Assembly (NCBI RefSeq): GCF_000151315.2
Contig: NW_011887301.1
Location: 220,378-284,377, forward strand
Source: Capsaspora owczarzaki ATCC 30864
Lineage: Eukaryota; Opisthokonta; Filasterea
DNA: 64,000 nt
Reading direction: 5' to 3'
In this document: piece after piece, positions 54,804 through 64,000 of the stretch
Layout: every line of letters starts with the position of its first letter
Position numbering within the stretch: the first letter of the stretch is position 1
Program-made: the position numbers and the translations under genes
The notes under the pieces: generated by a model
Told to the model about the DNA's origin: nothing
Databases searched by the model: none
The model's input: only the letters and a program-made list of their open reading frames with translations

Positions 54804-57800
54804 ATGTCACCGGGGCGTCGTCAGCCGCAGGTCAGCGTTGCGCCCACAGCTAAACGCGCCGACTTGCCTTCCACCACTCGCCCCGCCACGAACGGTGGGC
54901 CAACGGCGCTGCCGGCGGACGACGATGAGCTGGATGACGCGATTGCGGGGCGCCCGGGCATCTCGGAGGACGAGGATGACGAGCAGGCGTTCCGGGCGTC
55001 CAAGCCGAGTGGCAGCGCTGCCGTCGCCGTGACTCCAGCGCCAGCGCAGGTGCAGGCAACAGCCCATGCGACCACCAATGGCACGACGAAGCACTCTGCG
55101 CAAGAGGACGAGCACGGGAGCGACAGCGATGAAGATGACGCGGCGTCCTCGGTCTCGGCTTCAGCAGATGGTACTGCCTCGACCACCGCCACGCCTGGTA
55201 CTGCTGCTGCAAAGAAAAAGAAGAAGAAGAACAAGAACAAGAGCAAGAACACGTCCGAGCAACCGCAAGCAGGTCCTGCCAGCGCGCCAGCCACAGCTAA
55301 TGCAGCTAATCTTGCTGCTCCTGTTGTTCCTGCTGCGTCCCCAGCAAAGACCAAAACCAGCGCCGTGGCTACGGCTTCCACCAAGCCACCAAGTGATGCT
55401 GCACCGACTGGCACCAAACCAACGGCGACTGGCACGCCCGCGGTCGTGCAAACTCCTGCTGCGCCTGCTCCACCTGCTGCGCCTGCCATTCCTGCAGCCA
55501 ACAAGGTCGCCATGAACCATTTTGCCGAAGGTGAGCGCTTGATGCAGCACCCAGAGACGTTCAGACGCGGTCTCGATGAGCTGGACTTTGCCATTGACGT
55601 TGCATACCAGACCAGCGAGCTGCCGTTCCGGATTCATGTCATGCGAAAAGCGTACAACGGCTGCATGAGGTCGCAAATGTTCCAACGCTGCATCGAGTTT
55701 TGCTCAATGTTGCTTCGAGAGCAGCCGGATGACGAAGGGAGCCGCTTGATGCGTGGCATGGCGCACGAAAAGCTCAACAACCTGGACGAGGCGCTGGTCG
55801 ATTTCAAGCGTCTCCAGAAGGCGTTTCCTGCCAAGCTCTTGTATCAAACCAAGTCGGCCACCCTGGAAAAACGCATTCACGACAATCCCTTCCGTGAGCC
55901 GGAAGCAACCTCGGGCCTATCCAGCCTGACCTCCAAATTGGCGTCGGTTGCCAGCTCCTACCTTCGCCCAGTGCCTCCGCCGCCGCTGGGCCGCCTCCAG
56001 AAAACAGTCCCGGGTCTTACCGGCCTGCAAAATCTGGGCAACACGTGCTTTATGAACTCGGTCTTGCAGTGCCTGTCGGCAGCGCGTGAGCTGCGAGACT
56101 ACTTTTTGTCGGACGCCTTCCGGCAACACATCAACAAGCAAAGCACGCTGGGAATGCAGGGGCAGATGGCCGAGGCGTACTCGGAGTTTTCCAAGCATCT
56201 CTGGTCTGGCGAGTACCAGTACATTGCACCCCACCAGCTCAAGCAGGTTTCCAACAAGTTTGCAACCATGTTTTCCGGCTTTGGTCAGCACGACTCGCAA
56301 GAGTTTATGAGCTTCTTCTTGGACGGCCTCCACGAGGACGTCAATCTGATTGGCAAAAAGCCCTACCTTGAAGACGTTGAGCGACGGCCCGACGAGTCTG
56401 ACGCGAGCATGGCCGATCGCGCATGGGGCCAGCACAAGTTGCGCGACAATTCGCACATTGTTGATCTGTTCCAGGGTCAGTACAAATCCACCGTTGTGTG
56501 TCCCGAGTGCGACCGCGTTTCTGTCAAGTTTGATCCCTTCATGTACCTTTCCCTGCCAATCCCGACCCTGCAAACACGCAAGATGGGTGTGCTTGTTTCG
56601 CTTGCTGAGACTGCTGCTCGGCCTCAGGCCCAGCTGGTCCGCTGCTGCGTCACCGTTCCCCTCACTGGCACTGTTCTCGCCATTTTGGAGGCCATCGCAG
56701 CCATGTTGGGTGTTTCTTCAGCCCGCAAACTGGTGCTGTGCGAGTACGATCGGTATCGCCTGCGTCGAGTCTTTGACGAGCGCGAGGCCGTGCAGCGCAT
56801 TTACGACTACCAGGATTTGGTGGCCTATGAACTACCCTCCTTGGCTGAATTGCCTGCGCATTTGATTGAAGCCGGGCGTCTTGTCAACGCGCGCCGCGAG
56901 CACGAGGCGGAAGTCGCAAAGTCGGAATTGGAGCAAGAAGAGTCTGCGTCTGTGGCAGCCTCTGCGACGACGTCTGCTTCCACGGAGAGTAGCAGCTCGA
57001 GCGAACCTGTGGTGCCTGCTGCAGTCGGTGCCGAAAGCCCAGCAACCGCCTCTGCGGAGGTCGCTGCTGCTGCTGCTTCGTCGCCGAGCGTTGTAGCGGA
57101 GGAAGCAGCCGAGCCGCAATTGGCAGTGCCTGGTAGCGTGATTGCCCTCCCTCCGCCGCCGCCTCCGCAACCAACTCCAGGCTTCAAGCCCAAGACATCC
57201 AACTTGACGGCGAAAGCAGCCAAGCCTGCAAGTGATGACGAGCAGGAGGTGTGTCGCATTTTTGTCACCTTCCGTGGAAGACCCGTCATCACTGGCACGC
57301 CCTTGAACGGCACCTGCACAACCTGTGGAGGTGAGTGCGCGGTGGACAGGCGCTGCACAAAGTGCAACACTGCCCGCTACTGCAGCGACGCCTGCTTGGA
57401 GAGCAACTGGGACCATCATCGCTACTACTGCACCAAGCCGCTGCGGCACGTCGATGGGCTGCCGCTCCTTCTTTCAATTCCGGCCACAAGTGTCACCTAT
57501 CGCGAGCTCGAGGGCTTTGTGTACAACTCTCTGCGGTACGTATCCGATCTGGGTGGGGAATGGAAAGTTAGGGATCATGGTGGTTTTTGTTTTTGTTTGT
57601 TTGACTAATGCTGCTCATGTCCACTCATGCAAAACATTCGATGCACTCTCCTCCCTATCAGCCCCTTCTTGGACATCTCGCAGTCTATCGAGCTGACCGA
57701 AATTGGCCGTTTGACGACTGTCAACGAGTACTGCGAAACGATGGTGGAGCTGGATCCGACCAGCACCGCAGAGATCAATCTCGATGATGCGCAATTCCTG

Positions 57801-58837
57801 TCGGTTGATTGGAATGAGCTGGCATCTGCACAGGAAGTTCAAAAGCACCGCATCGAGGTGAGGGGAGCAAGTGGAGTGTGATTTTTTTTTTTTGTTTTGC
57901 ATGTGTTTGTTTGTTTTTTTTTTTTTTGCTCCAGCACATGCTGACTCAATCCGCGCTTGTTGTAGGCCACCAAGGAGCACGAGTCATGCTCACGAGCTGA
58001 GGAGAAGATCACTCTGCAAAAGTGCCTTTCCCTCTTCACGAAGGAGGAAAAGCTTGGCGTCGACGAGGCCTGGTATGTTCGTCATGTGTTTGCCCCGTCT
58101 GTTTTTTGGAGCGGAGAAGCTGACTCGCGTGTGCCTCTGGTTCTTTTTTTGGAATGCATTGTAGGTACTGCTCAAAGTGCCAAAAGCACCAGCAGGCAAC
58201 CAAGTCCATGACGCTCTGGCGCCTTCCAAAGCTACTAATTGTGCAACTCAAGCGCTTTTCCTTTTCTCGCATTTACCGTGACAAGTTGAATTCTTTGGTG
58301 GAGTTCCCCCTCACGTAAGCAAAGCTTTTTTTTTTTTTTTTGTTAAATTGTTTATTCTGGAGTTACAGGTGCTTGTTGCTTTGCTGACACTCCGCTCCCG
58401 CCTGCTTCAGAAACCTCGATTTGTCAGACTACGTTCAAGGCGCCGAGCATGATCACACGCCCGTCTACGACTTGTTTGCCGTGTCAAACCACTATGGCAT
58501 GGCCTTTGGTGGTCACTACACTGCTTTCACAAAGTATTCGCGTCGTGGAGAATACGTTGTGCCGCGCGAAAATCACGACCTCGTCGCATCTCGAGGTGCT
58601 GGGACTGTGCCAAGCGATCCCCTTCCTGCTCATGAACATGACGATCAGTGGTTTGAATTTGACGATTCTCATGTCTCCCGCAAGTCCGCGAACGAGATTC
58701 AAGTAAGCATGTCCCTTGTTTGGCTTGCGAGAAGTTGTGCGTTACTCACCCCACATGCGCTGCTCATCTTGATTCTACAGACCTCGAATGCGTACGTGCT
58801 GGTGTATCGCCGCCGAGAAGACATTCACCACGAATGA
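54804..58837 (+). CDS. Ubiquitin-specific protease with TPR-like region and MYND finger
   Basis: Six in-phase exons: 54804-57535, 57662-57857, 57966-58072, 58165-58314, 58411-58702, 58781-58837; 1177 aa. Residues 1-230 are low-complexity with a Lys-rich basic patch. About 235-350 is a TPR-like helical array ([41 protein letters not shown]). The USP domain opens with the Cys box [17 protein letters not shown] near 409. It continues with GQHDSQEF, a zinc-binding CPEC/CSKC pair and [12 protein letters not shown], and ends with the His box [18 protein letters not shown] finger ([21 protein letters not shown]-x3-C; about 838-876) and an acidic/Ala-rich stretch are inserted between catalytic halves. 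Insertion of MYND there recalls USP19, but no CS domains or C-terminal membrane anchor are seen. It should cleave ubiquitin chains; substrate unknown. Confidence 0.92.
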
Positions 58838-59128
58838 ACGAGGGCCGAGATTTCACATGTTTTTTTTTTTTTTTTTTCATGGAATCCAACTTCTGTGGGG
58901 ATTGTGAGGCTGCCAATGTTTTATTATCCCTCCTTTATTGACGTGTAACCATTGTCCAAGCCTTTCAGAAGGATTGTGTTCCAATAGTAGATGTCCAACA
59001 TGTTGACAAACTTTAGGAGCGCGCCCAGCCTATCAGACTTTTGGTCTCAGCAACGTTTCTCGTATTCTTTCAACTACTTTTTAATTTGGCAAAGTCCAAG
59101 CCTCACTCTTCCTATTTTCATCCCCAAA

Positions 59129-62100
59129 ATGCCCTCGCGAGTCGCAGTCGAGCCGCTTGAGGTTGTCGCAGCAGTCCGAAGCCGACTCGGCGCCAATTCG
59201 CCTGCCGGGTTGCAGTTTGACGCACTCCGCGACTCGCACTCCACCGGCAGCACGAGCACCACAGCGACCATGATGCAGCTCGATTCGTCGTCGTCGCATC
59301 CCGACACGGCCGTCGCGTCCGACGCTGAGGCGATCAGCGCAGTGCGGCTGCTCAAGAACGAGATTATCGGCTCGCTCTCCAAGAAGACGGCCTACGCCCA
59401 GCTCGCCGCCATTCCCCTGTGAGTTTTCGATACACAAGGCCCTTTTGATGATGATAATGATGATGATGATGATGGCGACGATGATGATGATGTTGTTGGG
59501 TCGCTGCTTTCACTGCGCCTTTTGCAAAAGCTTCGACTCCTCCCATCCTCACTGACGTTTTGGCGCTCTCTTGTCGCTTGACTCGTGCATCGTGTTTGGG
59601 GTTTTTGTTTGGATGTTAGACTTGTGGAGCTCTTGGATGCGACGCAGAACGACGAGCTCAAGTTGCAAGTTGTAGCAACGCTGGGCAGCTTAGCCCATGG
59701 TAAGCATCAACCCCCGTTTCTGGGTCATCACTCCTCGGTCACTCAGCCAAGTCGACGAAAGAGCTGGCGGGAATGAAAGTTGTATTGCTCTGAGAAACAA
59801 AACAAACAACAACAAAAAAAAAGGCTCACTTGCAAGAACGATTCGTTTGACTTTGAAACACAGACTCGAATGCCCGCGTCGCTGCAATCGTCCAGGCAGG
59901 CGGGATTGCCGCGCTGACCCGTGTGCAAGCGCAGTCCTCGTCACGGCTGCTTGAAGCATTGATGCGCACGCTGAAAATCATTGTGGCATCGGATGAGAGT
60001 GCTGCCGGCGAGTGGTTTAGCCAGGTAGTTATCGATGGTTTATTCCGTTCCGTTCAAGGCTCCTTGATCTGTCATTCAAATGACTAACTGCCGCTGGCCA
60101 TTGGGCTCGGCCGATTCCAGCATCAACAATTTGTCAATAGGGTTGCCGAGATGATTGGTCCTTCGTCCTCTGGCCTGGACGCAGTCTACCTGTTTTCGCG
60201 ACTTCACACTTCTGGAGGACAGTTGACGGATGCTACCTTGGATAAGCTCGCCCCGCTACTGCAGCAATCAGCATCGCTGGTACGGGTCGCGCGTCCGAAG
60301 TGGTGCGGATTGCACGATTCCATGTAGGCTGACCTTGTTGGTTTTTTTTTTTTTTCGTTTTAGGAACCCACGATCGAGGCTTTCGCCGCGCTGCTCCGCT
60401 CAACCTCGGCGTTGATAGCGCGTCGCATCCTGGCTCTCTCGCCTCGTAAGGTTTTGTGATTGATCCGCTTTTACAGACCCCATGCAAGCAACTCACTCGC
60501 GTGAGCCGCATTTATTGTTTCAGTCTCGTCGAACAGCAACTTTGCTGCGCTGGCCAAGAATCTGCTCAAGCACAAGTCATCAACAGTGCGCTTGCATGCG
60601 TGCAGTTGCTTGATCAGCCTCTACAAGGCAAATGTCCTCCCACTCCAGGAGTTGGGCGCGAACGAAGTGTTAATGCCAGCGCTCGTTAAACTGCTGGGAG
60701 ATGCGTCGTCCAAGGTTCGCATCTTGGCCCCACAGCTGATTGCACGTTTGGTGGATGACCACGAGGAGCTTCAGAAGTTGGCTATCGATCCCGATGTGAT
60801 TAACAAGCTGGCCGTGTACTTGAAAGACGAGACCAACGAGAGCAACGACACGTCGGCAATCGGGATGCAGTCTCCCTCCATTGCGGCCTACATGCAGCTG
60901 CATGCGCCCACCCAAGAACTCAAAGCTCAGGCAAGCTTGCGGTGCAGTGCTCTTCTCGCCCTGGCTGCCCTGTGCTCCAAGCGAGAGGAGAATCGCAAGG
61001 CCATTGCGGACGCGCGCGTCCTGCCCAAGCTGGTCGAGCTGCTCGAATACCGCGACGAGTCTGTTCGGATTGCTGCCTGCCAGCTTGCACGATCCCTCTC
61101 TCGCTCAGTCAAGCACCTGCGCTCGTCGCTGGTCGATGCTGGCGTGGCCAAGCCCTTGCTCAAGGTGAGTGGATGGTTGAACGAGGCATGTTGGCTTTTC
61201 TGCGCTCGCTCTGACAGGTAGATTCTTTCGTCATGCTTTTGGCTTTGTAGCTGCTCTCAGACCCATCGACCGTCGTCCAAACGGCCGCCTCCGCAACCAT
61301 TTGCAATATCGTTCTGGACTTTTCACCAATGAAGAAGGTATGAGGAATCGGCGTGATTGTAGTGTTGTCGTCGTCACTTTGACCTCGAAGTTGTTTGAAC
61401 TCTGACGGTTTGCCCTCGGTTGTGATTTGGCACAGATGGTCTTGGAATCTGGCGGAGTCGCAAAACTAGTAGAGCTCTCGTTCAAAGACGATCACGACTT
61501 GCGTCTGAACTGTGTCTGGGCCTTGAAAAACATTCTCTATCAAGCAGAGTTGCAGGACAAGAACAAGGTGTTGAGCGAGCTCGGATGGAGCAAACTGTAT
61601 CGGTATGCTCTCTGTGAAAGTTTGGTATTTTTGTTTGTTGTCACCTTGCAATTGTCACTGTGCTCATGCAACTCATCACAACTGTGCCGTTTTGGAGCAG
61701 CCTTCTGAATGACACCCACGAGGATATTCGAGAGCAAGCATTGACGTTGGTTCGAAATCTCGTTCACGGTGCTCTGGAGGTAAATTGTAATAACAACACG
61801 ACTGTGGCAAGTGGCAACAAACGACGCTAATGTCTGTGTGTCTCTGTTCTAGGATATTGGGCGCGTCATGGCCGAGTTTGGCGAGCCGCTGCTCGAGCAC
61901 CTCCAGAAGGTGTTTCAAGAGGAAGCGAATGCGCCTGTGCTTGTTCAGCAGGCTCTCTATGTTGTGTGCAATATCGCCACGGGCAGCGAAGCGCACAAGA
62001 CGACCTTGATTCAGAATCCTCTTATTATGACTTCGCTCGTAGAAGCATTGGTATGCAGCATGGAAATGAGCGAGGATTGGCGGTGGAGGCTCATTTTTTT

Positions 62101-62484
62101 TTAATTTGTGTTTTTGTTTTTTTTTTTGTTCTTGACAGTCCCACGCGGATCCCGGTGTCCGGGTAGCTGCCGTGTGGTGCGTTATCAATTTGGCTTGGGC
62201 TGAGGAAACTGGTATGCAAGGCCTTGTCAGGCTGGTTGGTTTTTCTGCTTTTTCCCCTCATGTCTCAACTCATCCCTTCGGCTTTTTGTCTTGTTTTTCT
62301 GCTTGCTTTTGCAGGCGCAAGCGACCGTGTTGCTCGCCTTCGTGAGCTCCACGTTGATCGACTGCTGCTGGCAATGTCGGAGGACTATGATTTGGATGTC
62401 CGCGATCGCGTCAAGACCGCGTTGGAACAGTTTGCACATTTTGAGTCTGATCTCGCGTCAGTCAGCAGTCCCATGGAGTCTTGA
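59129..62484 (+). CDS. ARMC8: Armadillo repeat-containing protein 8 (CTLH/GID subunit)
   Basis: Twelve in-phase exons: 59129-59418, 59620-59699, 59864-60024, 60121-60279, 60364-60445, 60524-61164, 61251-61337, 61436-61602, 61701-61779, 61853-62050, 62139-62211, 62315-62484; 728 aa (human about 670). It is made of armadillo repeats, for example LLVELLDATQNDELKLQVVA, VRIAACQLARSLSRSVKHLR, TAASATICNIVLDFSPMKK and LRLNCVWALKNILYQAELQ. The middle and C-terminal repeats follow ARMC8/yeast Gid5 closely. ARMC8 joins the scaffold to substrate receptors in the CTLH E3 ligase. Muskelin, from the same complex, is encoded here too. An in-frame ATG at 58991 allows a 46-residue longer N-terminus. AATAAA lies 44 nt past the stop. 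Confidence 0.93.
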
Positions 62485-62672
62485 TTTTGCGACGACGGTT
62501 GCAAAGCTCGCTAACGAAAGCTACAATAATAAAACGGAAAACATATGACAAGTAGAAGGAAGGTATTTCTTTCGACAACCATGGTTTTTATTATTTACGA
62601 GCGAAACGAGAAAACGATATACAATGCAACCCAACTGGCACAGCGTTGGAGCAAGCCAGCGATGGCACAATT

Positions 62673-63606
62673 TTACGTGTTCATGTGGCCTGCGCGCCTC
62701 TCCTCGCGCTTGGTGCTGCGGTGTGTGGCACGGGCTTGGGCGCTGGCGGCGCGTTGTTGGGCGATGCTGGCAACGAGCGGTGGAATGACGGGAGCAATGT
62801 TGGCAGAAGCGCATGGGAGCATCTGGACAGGCTTGACGGTCATGGCATCCTTGGTTAGCGCGTCAATGTAGCCTTGAGTGCTGGGCGTCAGACCGACGCC
62901 AACAACAGCCAGGTTTGTGTTGTACTGGGCCACGTGAGCGGAAAGGAGCAGCGACACGTCGTTGATGGGCGCATCACTTGTGTGGTCTTCGCCACTCGCG
63001 ACGACAACGAGGAACTGGGTGGCACGGGCCCACTTTGGGTTTTCGTAAATTTCTTGGGCGGTGAGCTCGAGTTGCAGCTTGATGGCATCGCCGAGGTTGC
63101 TTGTGGCACAGGGAATGGCAGCCTTGGTGCCGACAGCCATCGTTTGCTCCCAGTTGACCTTGTTGATGCGGGTCATGGGCAGGACGTCGACGAGCTGGTC
63201 GTCGCCAAAGACGCTGATGCCGACGCTGTCCTTCTTGTTGGGAGTGTCGCCTGCACCTTGCTCGCGAATGATGGCTGTGACGTTTCGGAAGAGCTGTTGT
63301 GCTGCATTGGCGTTGTCGTGGACGAGCGCACCCTCCACGAGGAACTGGATGCGCACAGGACGAGCTCGCGCGGGCTTGACAGCAGCAGCAGCAGCAGCCG
63401 CCGGTCCTTCGTCGACAATGCAAGCAGACGCATCCGTGCAAGAAGGAGCCGACGCGCATGCGTACACTTCCGATGACTGAGCGCAGTTGGCGTCGGCACA
63501 CTCGGCGGGCGCAGATGAGCTGGAAGGTGTAGCTGCACAATGCGAATCGAACGCGCTCGGAGTGAAACAGCTCTGAGCCTGAGCTTGAGCTTGCGTTTGA
63601 TCCTGC

Positions 63607-63638
<32 letters not shown>

Positions 63639-64000
63639 GTGATGGTGGTGCCAGAAGCGACCACCAAAGCGGCCACCAAAGCAGTTGCGACGGCGGTGGT
63701 GGTGCCCAGCGCGCTTGGTCATCTTGTTGGCAAACCACTGCTCGAACGCGTCATCGGTGAGGTTTGGCGCGAATGCTTGAGCCGCCTGCGCGCCAGTCAG
63801 CTTCTCGACGACGTGGAGGGCGCGCGCACGCCAGCGCTGCTTGATGGCCTCCTTTTGCTGCTCTGAGAACTGGCACGACGGGCTGCTGCTGCCGAGGCTG
63901 CTGCTGTTCGTCCGACGAGTCCGACTCGGAGCTGGGACGAGTTCGAGGTCTTTGGCGGCTGCTGCATGCCCATCATGGAGCAGCGCTGGCGGAAGAGCTC
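62673..64000 (-). CDS. vWA-like domain protein, 5' part outside window
   Basis: The frame is open from the window edge to the stop at 62673, giving the last 442 aa; ATG 63722 is internal. Upstream residues (FSEQQKEAIKQRWRARALHVVEKL, FAPNLTDDAFEQWFANKM) are helical. A His/Gln-rich linker with RRRNCFGGRFGG follows. The C-terminal 210 residues look like a von Willebrand factor A fold: RIQFLVEGALVHDN, VGISVFGDDQLVDVLPMTRI, QFLVVVASGEDHTSDAPIND, NLAVVGVGLTPSTQGYIDALT. The usual MIDAS DxSxS is replaced by an E-G-A stretch, so metal binding is doubtful. A basic tail ends it. Convergent with ARMC8 (188 nt). Function not assigned. Confidence 0.7.

Noticed and set aside
58991-59128. 46-residue N-terminal extension of ARMC8
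   Set aside because: It is in frame but hydrophobic/aromatic and unlike ARMC8; kept only as an alternative start.

Overview
This 64 kb window is nuclear DNA of a unicellular eukaryote. I see 22 protein-coding genes and one tRNA gene, and no bacterial, phage, transposon or CRISPR content. Nearly all genes are split by short introns, mostly 50-300 nt. Donors are GTAAG/GTGAG/GTATG-like and acceptors TAG/CAG. Exon joins quoted as 'in phase' were checked by hand for reading frame. Gene density is about one per 2.9 kb. Coding DNA is GC-rich; introns and intergenic DNA carry long A or T homopolymers and microsatellites, and several proteins have long Gln, Ser, Ala or Asn runs.

The gene set points to a free-living or symbiotic opisthokont close to the animal/fungal divide. 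Animal-like features are muskelin, ARMC8, a p70 S6 kinase with a TOS-like motif, and a CotH/discoidin/PA14/EGF membrane protein. Fungal-like features are a Zn2Cys6-PAS transcription factor and NAD-saccharopine dehydrogenase (alpha-aminoadipate lysine synthesis). A unicellular holozoan such as a filasterean or ichthyosporean fits best, but this is inference and a basal fungal or nucleariid relative is not excluded.

Layout. 1-6.5 kb: 3' part of a large unrecognised protein with an internal GT4 glycosyltransferase domain (+), then a METTL-type methyltransferase with a UBR-type zinc box (-). 7-19.3 kb: p70 S6 kinase (+), muskelin (-), an SLC35D-like nucleotide-sugar transporter (+), RanBP1 (-). 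19.7-30.4 kb: CotH-type surface protein (+), Cdc37 (-), M3 oligopeptidase (-). 31-41.4 kb: Zn2Cys6-PAS factor (+), saccharopine dehydrogenase (+), inositol-trisphosphate 3-kinase-like (-), phosphopantetheine adenylyltransferase (+). 41.7-48.4 kb: intron-containing tRNA-Arg(UCU) (-), an unrecognised gene (+), a Rad60/Esc2/NIP45 SUMO-like protein (-), 26S proteasome Rpn9/PSMD13 (-). 49.2-64 kb: two intronless unrecognised genes (+/-), CNOT2 (+), a TPR-USP-MYND deubiquitinase (+), ARMC8 (+), and the 3' part of a vWA-like protein (-).

The genes are housekeeping and regulatory and do not form an operon. Ubiquitin/SUMO proteolysis is well represented: muskelin and ARMC8 (both CTLH/GID E3 subunits), Rpn9, the USP, the RENi protein and the UBR box. 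Nutrient/TOR signalling (S6K), chaperoning of kinases (Cdc37) and mRNA decay (CNOT2) are also present. Neighbouring genes are often convergent with 100-350 nt between stops, or divergent with 0.3-1.7 kb between starts. The least explained items are the GT4-fused gene, the METTL-UBR fusion, the CotH receptor-like protein and the three unrecognised genes at 42.3-44.2, 49.2-50.1 and 50.2-51.4 kb.
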